64,000 nucleotides of DNA from positions 3,492,001-3,556,000 of the forward strand of contig NZ_CP050022.2 of the NCBI RefSeq assembly GCF_011602485.2. The letters are read 5' to 3'. Position 1 is the stretch's first letter; each line of letters begins with the position of its first letter. This document shows positions 14,998-23,905 of this stretch, piece by piece. The DNA is from Bradyrhizobium sp. 1(2017) (GTDB lineage Bacteria > Pseudomonadota > Alphaproteobacteria > Rhizobiales > Xanthobacteraceae). Below the pieces are notes generated by a model. It was not told where the DNA came from. It searched no databases and was given only the letters and a program-made list of their open reading frames with translations. The translations under genes were made by a program, and so were the position numbers.

Positions 14998-16224
14998 TCA
15001 AGCTCCCGTCACCTCCTCGCAATATTCGGCAAACGCCTTGACGTTTTGCATGTATCGCTCGGCGGCTGCGCCCGAGCCGTTGTAGGCCTTGATGGCCTTC
15101 CAGAGATTTCCGCTATGGGCGGTCAATTTGCTGTCGAGCTCGCCGACGGCGCGGCGCAGGCAATTGTCGAAGCTGTACCATTCCTTGTTCTTGAAGAAAC
15201 CTTCCGCGGGCTCCACGTGCTGCAGGTCGTATTGAAACAGGCCGTAGCCCTTGTAGACCCAGGGCTTGTCGCCCCAGCCTTGCAGGCGACGGGTCTTGTT
15301 CGCCTCCTCGATCAGCATGTCGGTGAAGGGCTTACCGTGTTTGTTGCGAAACGCCTGGGTGTTCACTGGGAAAGCGCGGCGCGAAGTGCCGGGGTAATCG
15401 CCGCTCGCATCGAACACGGCGCGCTCGACGATGGTCTGCACCGAGTGGGTGCCGAGCCAGGGAATCCACTTATAGGCGGTTTCCTGGCACACGATCGCGC
15501 AGAGATGTTTGGGCTTGTAGGCCTTGCCGGCGCAGGCGTTGGTGATCTGGTCGCCGAAATTCTCCATCAGCCATTTGGCGCAAATCAGCACCGATGCCTT
15601 CGAGATCGGCAGCAGCAGCGCCGTCTCCGCCGATACCGCTTCGAAAGCAGGGGCGGGCGTCGCGGTGAGCTGTCTCGTCGGTTCGCCGTCGATGACGATC
15701 GAGGCACCCTTGATCCGGGTCGAGACTTCATGCGCGAAAGCGGCGGGTGCATGGGCTTTCAGGCTCTCCAGCAGGGCGATCACCCGGCGGCGCGAATCCC
15801 AGAAGTCGATCAGGTCCTTCGGGCCGACGGCGCCGGTCGGATTGAGACAGCCGATGCTCGACAGATAGAGATTGGGCGGATGCGCGGGGTGAATCAGAAT
15901 ACCCGTTCGCGCGCCGGTCCCGAGCAGCAGGACGGCGGGCATGGGCGGTTTGCCCGCCACGTCCTGATTCATGGAGTAGCGGATCGAGCGGTACTGACCG
16001 AACTGCGTCCACAGCGGATAGGTCTTTGCTTCGACGCGCTTGCCGTTGCCCGCGGTCTTGTTGTCGCCCGGCCCCAATCTTTCGCAGATGAAGCCCGCGA
16101 GGGACGGCTGCGCTTCGCCGTCGACATAGACCTGGTAACTGCCATAGGTGCGTTGCCTCGACCCGCTCTTGTGCATCCCGAGGCGCCTGAGATGAAGCTC
16201 CCATCCCGTTCCCACGATCGGCAT
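14998..16224 (-). CDS. Fusion of DUF5675/L,D-transpeptidase-like and lysozyme-like domains
   Basis: A 408-residue protein preceded by CAGGGAG. Residues about 20-160 resemble DUF5675, a YkuD-type fold, with ARTGILIHP followed by LYLSSIGCLNP (His and Ser-x-Gly-Cys). Residues about 210-400 resemble a lysozyme/transglycosylase domain, with Glu in IVCQETAY, YGLFQYDLQ and WKAIKAYNGSG. Both parts suggest action on peptidoglycan. No signal peptide is seen, which fits an endolysin-like or otherwise exported enzyme. It lies 88 bp outside the prophage junction, so it is taken as chromosomal. Confidence 0.7.
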   Translation of the reverse strand: MPIVGTGWELHLRRLGMHKSGSRQRTYGSYQVYVDGEAQPSLAGFICERLGPGDNKTAGNGKRVEAKTYPLWTQFGQYRSIRYSMNQDVAGKPPMPAVLLLGTGARTGILIHPAHPPNLYLSSIGCLNPTGAVGPKDLIDFWDSRRRVIALLESLKAHAPAAFAHEVSTRIKGASIVIDGEPTRQLTATPAPAFEAVSAETALLLPISKASVLICAKWLMENFGDQITNACAGKAYKPKHLCAIVCQETAYKWIPWLGTHSVQTIVERAVFDASGDYPGTSRRAFPVNTQAFRNKHGKPFTDMLIEEANKTRRLQGWGDKPWVYKGYGLFQYDLQHVEPAEGFFKNKEWYSFDNCLRRAVGELDSKLTAHSGNLWKAIKAYNGSGAAAERYMQNVKAFAEYCEEVTGA

Positions 16225-16292
16225 TCGACGCTCCCTGTCAGATCATCGCGCTACTTTCACCCGGCTGCTGCCAACGCTGCCGCAGCCAGCCG

Positions 16293-17351
16293 TCATTTCG
16301 GCGCCGGCAGGGTGAGGGCCCGGAAGGTTTTCTCGGGCCTGTCCGCCTTCTTGCACCTCTTGCTGCCATCGTCGGACAGCAGCATCATGTTGCCCGCAAT
16401 TGCGAACACCGCTTCCGGGTTGAAATCGGCGGGGATCGTCACGTCCTTCATCTTGGCCGGCTTGTTGTCGCCTTCCTGGCCACTCCAGGTGTAGAGCGCG
16501 AACGGCGGCTTGATCTTCGAATCGTCGGCGTCCAGATGCGGTCCCGCGACGATGACATAGGTGTCGTTGATCCGGTCGATGCTGCGGATGCCGCGCCCCT
16601 CGAGGTTTTCCAGCTGCCATGAGGTGCCGAAGACGGGCTTCTTGCCGTCCACCACCTCCGCGGGATTGTCGAGCCGGATCACCACGGCATTGTTGCCGGG
16701 GCGCGGATTGCGGAATCCGATCAGGAGACGGCCATCCGGCGTAGCAGCCAGTCCTTCGATATTGAACCCGTTGTCCGATTCCGGTGGCGGCCCGTCCTTC
16801 TTCTTGTCGGGCGCGTAGGCCTCGGCAAGCTTCAAGGCCTTCAACCTCTCGTCACCGAACATGTCCTCACGCAGGTTCTTGTAGGCGATGGAGTTGACCG
16901 GCTCGAGGCGAGGCCCCGCCGGATCCGACACGATACGTGTCGCGAACAAACGCGCGCGGCTCGGCTCGGCATCGCCGTCGGAATCGCGGCCATGCGAACC
17001 GATCCAATAGATGCGATCGTCGATCCGCGCCGCTCCCTCGATATCGGCTTCCTTGAAGGCCGGTTTGCCGTCCGGTCCAGGTTGCGTCTTCTTCAGCGGC
17101 GCTTCAAGGAACTGATCGAGGTTGAGCGCCTGGGCGTCCGGCTTTCCAATCTGGAAGATGCTGAGGACATTGCTGTCGTCATCAGCGACGGCGAAACGAT
17201 CCTGACCGAGAGCGACCGCCGCCGAGCCGTCGCAAGCGCCGCGATAGGTAACGATTTGGCCTGGGGTTTGTGCGGTCGCCGGTCCGGACGCCAGGATCGG
17301 CGGAAAAGCGGTGATGACCAGCAAGCGCAATGCGTGGGCAATACGAGCCAT
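16293..17351 (-). CDS. DUF3616 family exported protein
   Basis: A 352-residue protein with a signal peptide (cleavage near ATAQ-T). The mature part has beta-propeller-like repeats: VTYRGACDGSA, FNIEGLAATPDGRLLIGFRN and EAVFAIAGNMMLLSDDG. This matches the DUF3616 family. The start at 17351 is chosen because CGGAGAATT precedes it and a proper signal peptide follows; the frame extends to 17399. It is 68 bp downstream of nothing in the same direction, so it probably has its own promoter. Biochemical role unknown. Confidence 0.75.
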   Translation of the reverse strand: MARIAHALRLLVITAFPPILASGPATAQTPGQIVTYRGACDGSAAVALGQDRFAVADDDSNVLSIFQIGKPDAQALNLDQFLEAPLKKTQPGPDGKPAFKEADIEGAARIDDRIYWIGSHGRDSDGDAEPSRARLFATRIVSDPAGPRLEPVNSIAYKNLREDMFGDERLKALKLAEAYAPDKKKDGPPPESDNGFNIEGLAATPDGRLLIGFRNPRPGNNAVVIRLDNPAEVVDGKKPVFGTSWQLENLEGRGIRSIDRINDTYVIVAGPHLDADDSKIKPPFALYTWSGQEGDNKPAKMKDVTIPADFNPEAVFAIAGNMMLLSDDGSKRCKKADRPEKTFRALTLPAPK

Positions 17352-17623
17352 GCGCAATTCTCCGAAACAATCAATAAAAAAGCCAGCATGCACCTGCATC
17401 GCCTGCGTGTCAAATTTTGCAATGCAACCGAAGGGCGCGTCGGATCATCCCGTGCCGGGTGACATCCCGCGCGCAGCGGGTGGACGGCGCAGAACCCGGG
17501 CCGGACACGCGATTTGGCCGCGCCGCCGGTCGCGACCGTTTGCCTCATCTGACAATCGCATTTTCGTGTCGGATCGACGCGTACTCCATCGTCCTTGGAT
17601 CACACAACCCAAGGAGACCCGTA

Positions 17624-17986
17624 ATGTCCTATGTCGATGGTTTCGTGCTCGCCGTGCCCAAGGCCAACATGGAGGCCTACAAGGCGATGGCGACGAGCGC
17701 CTGCGCCATCTGGATGGAGCACGGCGCGCTCGACTATGTCGAATGCATCGGCGACGACGTTCCCTATGGCGAGCTCACCTCGTTCCCGCGCGCGGTGATC
17801 GCGAAGGAGGACGAAGTCGTGATCTTCGCCTGGATCGTCTATCGCGACAGGGAGAGCCGCGACGCCATCAACAAGAAGGTGATGGAGGATCCACGGCTGA
17901 AGATGGAGGGCATGCCGTTCGACGGCAAGCGCATGATCTATGGCGGCTTCACGACGCTGCTGAGGGCAGGCGATATTGCGAGCTGA
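17624..17986 (+). CDS. DUF1428 family protein (YbaA-like)
   Basis: A 120-residue protein with the family's opening MSYVDGFVLAVPKAN and the later YGELTSFPRAV, MPFDGKRMIYGGF. AAGGAG lies upstream of the ATG at a good distance. The fold is a ferredoxin-like alpha/beta barrel dimer in family structures. Length is typical. It converges on the IalB-like gene, 6 bp away. Function in the cell is not known for the family. Confidence 0.85.
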   Translation: MSYVDGFVLAVPKANMEAYKAMATSACAIWMEHGALDYVECIGDDVPYGELTSFPRAVIAKEDEVVIFAWIVYRDRESRDAINKKVMEDPRLKMEGMPFDGKRMIYGGFTTLLRAGDIAS

Positions 17987-17992
17987 AGCGCC

Positions 17993-18562
17993 TTATTTGA
18001 TCTTGTCGTAGGCCGCCGCGAAATCGTTCAGCGGCATGGGGATCGCGATCGTCTCCTTGGCCATGTTCTGGAAGGAGACCTTGAGCTGCTTGCCCGACCG
18101 CAAGGCGGCGAGCAGGTCGGGCGCGACTGGCGTCGAGGCGTAGCAGCCGCGGTTCTCGCAGGTTTGGATCTGGAGATCGAACGTCTTGCCCTCGTCGACC
18201 TGGAGCTTGGCACCGATGGGAAGGTTGAGGCCGAGCGGCAGTTGAAGCAGCGCAATCGGCGTGCGCGTGTCGGGCGCGATGCGGATGTTGATCAGGACGA
18301 CGGTCTGGCCGGTCTTGGTCAGCACCGCGTTCTGCTCCATCGCGCATTCGAGCGGCGCGTCGCGGCTCGGGCTGGTGCAGCGCACGATCCAGCCGGGTTG
18401 CCCCGGTGTGCCGTCCGCCTGCGCTTGCGTCGGGGCAGGCGCGGCCTGCGCGGCCGGGGCAGGAGGAGCGGCGTTCTTCTTAGCACTCTGCTGGGCATGC
18501 GCAGCGCCGGTCGACAACAGGGCAGCAGCGGCGAGGGCGACAAGTCTGGATTGCATGAGCAT
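17993..18562 (-). CDS. Invasion-associated locus B (IalB)-like exported protein
   Basis: About 189 residues with a signal peptide (VALAAAALLSTGAAHAQ), an Ala/Pro/Gln-rich linker, then the IalB-type domain: WIVRCTSP, CAMEQNAVLTKTGQTV, LPLGLNLPIGAKLQVD and CENRGCYAS. Paired cysteines fit a periplasmic beta-sandwich. In Bartonella the family is linked to host-cell invasion, but in soil Rhizobiales it is a general envelope protein. The frame extends upstream to 18685; the start at 18562 (or 18556) is preferred because the signal peptide begins there. Confidence 0.8.
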   Translation of the reverse strand: MLMQSRLVALAAAALLSTGAAHAQQSAKKNAAPPAPAAQAAPAPTQAQADGTPGQPGWIVRCTSPSRDAPLECAMEQNAVLTKTGQTVVLINIRIAPDTRTPIALLQLPLGLNLPIGAKLQVDEGKTFDLQIQTCENRGCYASTPVAPDLLAALRSGKQLKVSFQNMAKETIAIPMPLNDFAAAYDKIK

Positions 18563-18626
18563 GGCGAAACCGCGTTGGCGTGAACCGAGAACTCCGCTGT
18601 AACGTCGCGGGAGGCACGGCGCAAGC

Positions 18627-21600
18627 TTACTCGGCGGCTTCCTTGACGGTACGGTGCGCGGGAGCCTCGTCGCCTTCGCCGTCACCCGAACGGCCCCAGG
18701 TGGAGAACCAGTTGTTGAGCTGGTCGAGATAGAGATAGACCACCGGCGTGGTGAACAGCGTCAGCGCCTGGCTGACGATCAGGCCGCCGACCATCGCGTA
18801 GCCGAGTGGCTGGCGGATTTCGGCACCGGTGCCGTGACCGAGCATCAGCGGCACGCCGCCCAGCAGCGCGGCCATCGTCGTCATCATGATCGGGCGGAAG
18901 CGCAGCAGCGCGGCCTGGCGGATCGATTCCTCCGGTGTCTTGTGCTCGTCGCGCTCGGCGGCGATCGCGAAGTCGACCATCATGATGCCGTTCTTCTTCA
19001 CGATGCCGATCAGGAGAATGATTCCGATCAAGGCAATGAGGCTGAAGTCGAATCCGGCCGCCATCAGGATCGCGAGCGCGCCGACGCCGGCCGAGGGCAG
19101 GGTCGACAGGATCGTGATCGGATGGATGTAGCTCTCGTAGAGGATGCCGAGGATCAGGTAGACCACGACGAGCGCGGCGAGGATCAACAGCGGCACGGTG
19201 CCGAGCGATTGCTGGAACGCCTGTGCGGTGCCCTGGAAGCTGGAATTGAGTGTCGGCGGGGTGCCGAGCTCGGCCATCGCCCGCTGCACGGCCTCGGTTG
19301 CCTGGCCGAGCGCGACGCCCTGGGCGAGGTTGAAGCTGATGGTGGTCGCCGGGAATTGACCCTGATGGCTGATCGACAGCGGACGGACCGGATCGGTGGT
19401 CCAGGTCGCGAAGGTCGACAACGGCACCTGTTCGCCGGTCAACGGCGACTTCAGATAGAGCTTGTTCAAGGTCTCGAGATCGCCCTGCAATTCAGGAAGG
19501 ACTTCCAGGATGATCTTGTAGGTGTTGAGCTGGGTGAAGAACTGCGTCACCTGCCGCTGTCCGAAGGAGTCATACAGCGTGTCGTCGATCATTTGCGGCT
19601 GGATGCCGTAGCGCGAGGCGGTATCGCGGTTGATCTTGAGCTGAACCGTGGTGCCCTGCGTCTGCTGGTCGGTCGCGACGTCGCGCAGCTCCGGCAGCGT
19701 CTGCATCTTGGCGAGGATTTTTGGTGCCCACTCGTTGAGCTCGGCGAGATTGGCGTCCTGCAGGGTGAACTCGAACTGCGTACGCGTCGGTCGGCCGCCG
19801 AGCCGGACGTCCTGGGCCGCCTGCATGTAGAGGCGGGCGCCGGATACCTTCTCGAGCTTGGGACGCAGCCGGGCGATGATCTGCTGGGCCGAGGCCTCGC
19901 GCTCGTTACGCGGCTTCAGCGTGATGTACATGTTGCCGTTGTTGCCGGCCCGGCCGCTGCCGCCAATGTTCATCGCGATCGTGGCGACGTCGGGATCTTC
20001 CATCACGATCTTGCCGAGCTCGACCTGGCGCCGCTGCATCTCGGCGAACGAGATGTCCTGCGAGGCTTCGGAGGTCGCAGTGATTAGGCCGACGTCCTGC
20101 TGCGGGAAGAAGCCCTTCGGAATCAGGACGAACAGGTAGATCGACAGTCCCAGCGTGGCAAAGAAGATCGCCAGCGTAGTACGGCGCCAGGCCAGGGCGT
20201 GGTCCAGAACATACTCGTAGCCTCGCAGCAAGCCGTCGAAGGCGCGCTCGCTCCATTGGTAGAACTTGCCGTGAGTCACTTCGCCGTGCGCGCGCAGGAA
20301 GCGCGAGGCCATCATCGGCGTCAACGTCAGCGACACGAACATCGAGACGAAGATGGTCATCGCCAGGACCACGGCGAACTCGCGGAACAGGCGTCCGATG
20401 ATGCCGCCCATCAGCAGCAGGGGGATCAGAACCGCGACCAGCGAGATGCTGATCGAGACGATGGTGAAGCCGATTTCCTTGGAGCCCTTGAAGGCGGCCT
20501 CCATCGGCGAGTCGCCTTCCTCGATGTAGCGGGTGATGTTCTCGAGCATCACGATGGCGTCGTCGACCACGAATCCGACCGCGATGGTGAGCGCCATCAG
20601 CGACAGATTGTCGAGCGAATAGCCGACCACCCACATCATGGCGCACGCGCCCAGCAACGCCAATGGCACCGTCACCGTGGGAATGACGGTGGCCCAGAAG
20701 CTGCGCAGGAAGATGAAGATGACCATGACCACGAGCGCGATGGTCAGCAGCAGCGTGAACTGGACGTCCTCGACCGCGGCGCGGATGGTCGTGGTGCGGT
20801 CACTGATCAGCTCGATCTTGATGGCGGGTGGAATGGCGGCCACCAGCCGGGGCAGGGTCGCCTTGATCCGGTCGACGGTCTCGATGACGTTGGCGCCGGG
20901 CTGCTTGAAGATGACCAGGAACACGCCGCGCTTGCCGTTGGCCCAGGCGGCTTGTTTGGCGTCTTCGGCTGCGCTGACCGCCTGACCGATGTCGCGGATT
21001 CGCAACGGGCCGCCATTGCGGTAGGCAATGATGACGTCGTTCCAGTCCTTGGCGTCGGTGAGCTGGTCGTTGGCGTAGATCGTGTACGCGCGTTTGGGGC
21101 CGTCGATATTGCCCTTGGGGCTGTCGACCGTGGTGATGGCGATCTGGCTGCGCACGTCCTCCATCGAGAGGCCCTTGGCAACGAGTTTCGCCGGATCGAC
21201 CTGAATGCGGATCGAAGGTTTCTGCTGGCCGCCGATGAAGACTTGTGCGACGCCGGAGAGCTGGCTGATCTGCTGAGCGAGCTGGGCGTCGACGGCGTCA
21301 CTGACGCTGGTCAGGGGCAATGTGTCTGATGTTGCCGACAGCAGCAGGATCGGGGCGTCCGCCGGGTTGACCTTGCGGTAGGTCGGCGGCGAGGGCAGAT
21401 TCTTCGGCAACTGGCCGCTGGCGGCGTTGATCGCACCCTGGACGTCGTTGGCGGCGCCGTCGATGCTGCGATTGAGGTCGAACTGAATGGTGATCGACGC
21501 CGTGCCCAGATAGCTCGTCGAGGTCATCTGCGCGATGCCGGGGATCTGGGCGAATTGCCGCTCGAGCGGCTGCGCCACCGACGAGGCCATCGTCTCGGGG

Positions 21601-21773
21601 CTGCCGCCCGGCAAATTGGCGGTGATCTGGATGGTCGGGAAGTCCACCTGCGGCAGTGGCGCAACCGGCAGCAGGGGATAAGCGACGAGGCCGACGAAGA
21701 GAATGCCTGCCATCAGCAGCGAGGTGCCGATGGGATAACGGATGAAAGGCGCCGAGATCCCGCCCCCGGTCAT
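18627..21773 (-). CDS. RND multidrug efflux transporter, MdtB/MuxB-like
   Basis: A 1048-residue inner-membrane pump of the hydrophobe/amphiphile RND class. It has the TM1 start (SAPFIRYPIGTSLLMAGILF), then PLPQVDFPTIQITANLPGGS, the TM4 VGFVVDDAIVMLEN with the proton-relay aspartates, and LIGIVKKNGIMMVDFA in TM11. The opening and the VDFPTIQI stretch are closer to MdtB/MdtC than to AcrB. Its ATG overlaps the adaptor's stop (ATGA). No outer-membrane channel gene is in the window. Substrates cannot be read from sequence. Confidence 0.93.
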   Translation of the reverse strand: MTGGGISAPFIRYPIGTSLLMAGILFVGLVAYPLLPVAPLPQVDFPTIQITANLPGGSPETMASSVAQPLERQFAQIPGIAQMTSTSYLGTASITIQFDLNRSIDGAANDVQGAINAASGQLPKNLPSPPTYRKVNPADAPILLLSATSDTLPLTSVSDAVDAQLAQQISQLSGVAQVFIGGQQKPSIRIQVDPAKLVAKGLSMEDVRSQIAITTVDSPKGNIDGPKRAYTIYANDQLTDAKDWNDVIIAYRNGGPLRIRDIGQAVSAAEDAKQAAWANGKRGVFLVIFKQPGANVIETVDRIKATLPRLVAAIPPAIKIELISDRTTTIRAAVEDVQFTLLLTIALVVMVIFIFLRSFWATVIPTVTVPLALLGACAMMWVVGYSLDNLSLMALTIAVGFVVDDAIVMLENITRYIEEGDSPMEAAFKGSKEIGFTIVSISISLVAVLIPLLLMGGIIGRLFREFAVVLAMTIFVSMFVSLTLTPMMASRFLRAHGEVTHGKFYQWSERAFDGLLRGYEYVLDHALAWRRTTLAIFFATLGLSIYLFVLIPKGFFPQQDVGLITATSEASQDISFAEMQRRQVELGKIVMEDPDVATIAMNIGGSGRAGNNGNMYITLKPRNEREASAQQIIARLRPKLEKVSGARLYMQAAQDVRLGGRPTRTQFEFTLQDANLAELNEWAPKILAKMQTLPELRDVATDQQTQGTTVQLKINRDTASRYGIQPQMIDDTLYDSFGQRQVTQFFTQLNTYKIILEVLPELQGDLETLNKLYLKSPLTGEQVPLSTFATWTTDPVRPLSISHQGQFPATTISFNLAQGVALGQATEAVQRAMAELGTPPTLNSSFQGTAQAFQQSLGTVPLLILAALVVVYLILGILYESYIHPITILSTLPSAGVGALAILMAAGFDFSLIALIGIILLIGIVKKNGIMMVDFAIAAERDEHKTPEESIRQAALLRFRPIMMTTMAALLGGVPLMLGHGTGAEIRQPLGYAMVGGLIVSQALTLFTTPVVYLYLDQLNNWFSTWGRSGDGEGDEAPAHRTVKEAAE

Positions 21774-22933
21774 TCCTGTCGAACCTTCTTCTGGGCCGGA
21801 TCCGAACTCGCCACCGCTGTGGAGACGAGACTTCCGGGCTGCACCTTGAACTGACCGCCGGTGATGACCTGCTGGCCGGGAGTCAGGCCTTCATCGACGA
21901 CCGAACGTCCATCGATGGCATAACTGACCTTGATCTTGTGCACTTCGGCCTTGTTGTCCGGATTGACGGTATAAGCGTACAGGCCATTGGTCGAATGCTG
22001 GACCGCGTCATCGGGGACCACCGTCGCGTCCTTCAGCGTCCGCACCAGAAGACGCGTGGAAACGGACTGTCCCGGCCACAGCGCGTGGTCCTTGTTGTCG
22101 AACACCGCCTTGAGCCGGATCGTTCCGCTGGTGGTGTCGACCTGGTTGTTGATGACGGCGAGCTTGCCTTCGGCCAGCGTCTTCTTGCCGTCGGTCGTAA
22201 AGGCGATCACCTTCAGCGCGCCGGTCTTCTGGCCGTCACTAATATAAGGAAGCTGGTCTTCCGGTGCCGTGAAGATCACGGTGATCGGCTCGACCTGTGA
22301 GATCGTGACGATGCCCGTCTGCGTCGAGGCGTTGACGATATTGCCGATGTCGACCTGGCGAAGCCCGGCGACCCCCGTGATCGGGGCCTTGATCTGCGTG
22401 TAGTCGAGCTGGGTCTGGGCATTGGCGATCGCAGCTTCGTCGGCAGCGATCTGGGCGGTGAGCTGGGCGACGGTGGACCGCTGGGTATCGACCCGCTGTG
22501 CGGTCGCGAATTCGCCGAGTTTCATGGCGCGCTGGAGCTCGAGATTGGCGTTGGCGAGGCTCGCCTCGTCCTGCGCCTTCTTGGCTTTGGCCTGGTCGAG
22601 CGCGGCTTGATAGGGGCGGGTATCGATCGAGACCAGAAGGTCGCCCTGCTGGACGATCTGGCCTTCTTTGAACTCGAGCCTGTTGATCTGGCCGTCGACG
22701 CGGCTGCGGACCTGGACGGTGTTGAAGCCCTGAACCGTACCGAGACCGGTCAAATAGACCGGAAAGTCGGTCTTCTGGACCGGCGCGACGCTGACGGGAA
22801 TGGCGGACGGGCGAGGCGGCGCCTTTGCCGTCTGGGTCGTTCCGGCCGGGCTGAATTTCTGCCACCCATAGTAACCTGCGGAGGCCACGGCCGCGATGAT
22901 CAGAATCCAGAGGATCGGCCGGGACTTTTTCAT
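21770..22933 (-). CDS. RND efflux periplasmic adaptor, MdtA-like
   Basis: A 387-residue membrane-fusion protein that links the RND pump to an outer-membrane channel. It has an N-terminal membrane anchor (ILWILIIAAVASAGYYGW), a lipoyl half-motif (VRSRVDGQINRLEFKEGQIV), an alpha-hairpin rich in Ala/Gln, the second lipoyl half (YTQIKAPITGVAGLRQVDIG) and beta-barrel and membrane-proximal domains. The start at 22933 gives the normal anchor; the frame extends to 23038. It is translationally coupled to the downstream pump gene. Confidence 0.92.
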   Translation of the reverse strand: MKKSRPILWILIIAAVASAGYYGWQKFSPAGTTQTAKAPPRPSAIPVSVAPVQKTDFPVYLTGLGTVQGFNTVQVRSRVDGQINRLEFKEGQIVQQGDLLVSIDTRPYQAALDQAKAKKAQDEASLANANLELQRAMKLGEFATAQRVDTQRSTVAQLTAQIAADEAAIANAQTQLDYTQIKAPITGVAGLRQVDIGNIVNASTQTGIVTISQVEPITVIFTAPEDQLPYISDGQKTGALKVIAFTTDGKKTLAEGKLAVINNQVDTTSGTIRLKAVFDNKDHALWPGQSVSTRLLVRTLKDATVVPDDAVQHSTNGLYAYTVNPDNKAEVHKIKVSYAIDGRSVVDEGLTPGQQVITGGQFKVQPGSLVSTAVASSDPAQKKVRQE

Positions 22934-23277
22934 ATCGTCTCGTGTCGGCTCTTGTGCCCTTGGCTTACGAATTATGGGGCAATCATTGGGTTCCAGCGCG
23001 CTTGTATAATACACGCCAAGTTCCAGTGTAAACAGCACTATCGGTCGGGAATCCTAAACAATTGGAAAGCTTTGCACCGCTTGGGCAGCCCTCTGTCGTG
23101 GCGGTGGGCAGAGCCGCATTTTCATGGGCGCGGACGATCGGCGTGCGACCCTTCTGCAAGGCGTGGTGAAGCTGCGCGGGATGTTGCAAGAACGGTTCTA
23201 AACGCGCGCGCTCCGTTTCGGTTGTCAGGAAAATCCGCATCATCCATATCGGCGTCGCCACGAATGGAGTGCAAGGA
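22934..23277. other. Intergenic region, 344 bp, divergent promoter space
   Basis: This stretch separates the leftward efflux operon from the rightward small gene at 23278. No convincing gene is seen; frames on either strand are overlaps or lack ribosome-binding sites. It contains one Irr-box-like motif at 23186-23202 and otherwise no clear structure. Promoters for both directions presumably lie here. Confidence 0.5.
23186..23202. promoter_or_regulatory. ICE/Irr-box-like motif
   Basis: GCAAGAA-CGG-TTCTAAA matches the consensus TTTAGAA-NNN-TTCTAAA (iron control element of Rhizobiales) at 11 of 14 defined positions, with a perfect right half. It lies 76 bp before the start of the small gene at 23278. 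Match judged by eye. Confidence 0.4.
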
Positions 23278-23517
23278 ATGGACGAACTGAACGGCAAGCT
23301 GATCGCGTGTCAGATTCTGATCACGGGGCTGATCGCACGCGTGGCCAACGAGCAGCGCGATCCCTTGCGTTTCCTCACCGATTTCCGCGACGAGATCAAA
23401 GCCGTGGTCAACGGCGTCAATATCGCCGGCATGGATGACACTGATCGCGTGCGCGCCGTCGCGCAGAAGACCGTCGACGAGTTGTTCTCGCTGATGAAGC
23501 CGCCGCGCAGCGATTGA
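23278..23517 (+). CDS. Small conserved hypothetical protein
   Basis: A 79-residue helical protein (MDELNGKLIACQILITGLIA, then LRFLTDFRDEIKAV) with no membrane span. CAAGG lies just before ATG 23278, which is preferred over a GTG three codons upstream. It is followed by a long intergenic region with iron-response motifs. No function recognised. Confidence 0.65.
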   Translation: MDELNGKLIACQILITGLIARVANEQRDPLRFLTDFRDEIKAVVNGVNIAGMDDTDRVRAVAQKTVDELFSLMKPPRSD

Positions 23518-23905
23518 ACGCGTGCCGACGGGACTCGCGGGTCCTTTCAACTGTGCGAAATTTCAAACGCACTCCGATCTGGACAGATTCAAATGTGCGG
23601 ACGGACGAGTTGCATTGACCTGATTTTGCTCGACCGATAGGACCGCATTGCTGCTGGCATCTCCGTCTCGATCACGCGCATCAATCGGTGCGCTGATGAG
23701 GCATTGGAGGCAGCAGCAATCGGAAGGCAGATTAGAACGCTTCAACTTTAGAACCGTTTGAAACTGCGGACGCCGTCGAGTTTAGAATCGTTTTGAAATG
23801 AACGGATTCAGTCGGAATGTTGCCCTGCTCGCGTTGACCCTCATTCACGCGCCCGATAGCACCATTGCGTCGAGTTGTCGCAATGCGACCAATCGTCGTG
23901 GAAAA
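23518..23905. other. Intergenic and leader region before the iron-uptake cluster
   Basis: No gene is supported here. The last third holds three tandem Irr-box-like elements (23731-23797). A frame in phase with the receptor gene opens at ATG 23798, but that ATG touches the third element and the residues it adds do not form a signal peptide. The region is therefore read as promoter, operator and untranslated leader. Confidence 0.55.
23731..23797. promoter_or_regulatory. Three tandem ICE/Irr-box-like elements
   Basis: The elements are ATTAGAA-CGC-TTCAACT (23731-23747), TTTAGAA-CCG-TTTGAAA (23747-23763) and TTTAGAA-TCG-TTTTGAA (23781-23797). The left halves match TTTAGAA almost perfectly and the right halves loosely match TTCTAAA. 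Irr binds such elements in Rhizobiales to adjust iron and haem genes to iron supply. They stand just upstream of a TonB-dependent receptor gene, so iron control of the cluster is likely. Confidence 0.6.

Noticed and set aside
14878..16494. Long rightward open frame (538 codons) opposite the peptidoglycan-fusion gene
   Set aside because: It is antisense to a gene with clear domains. Long antisense frames are common in high-GC DNA and its sequence has no recognisable domain.
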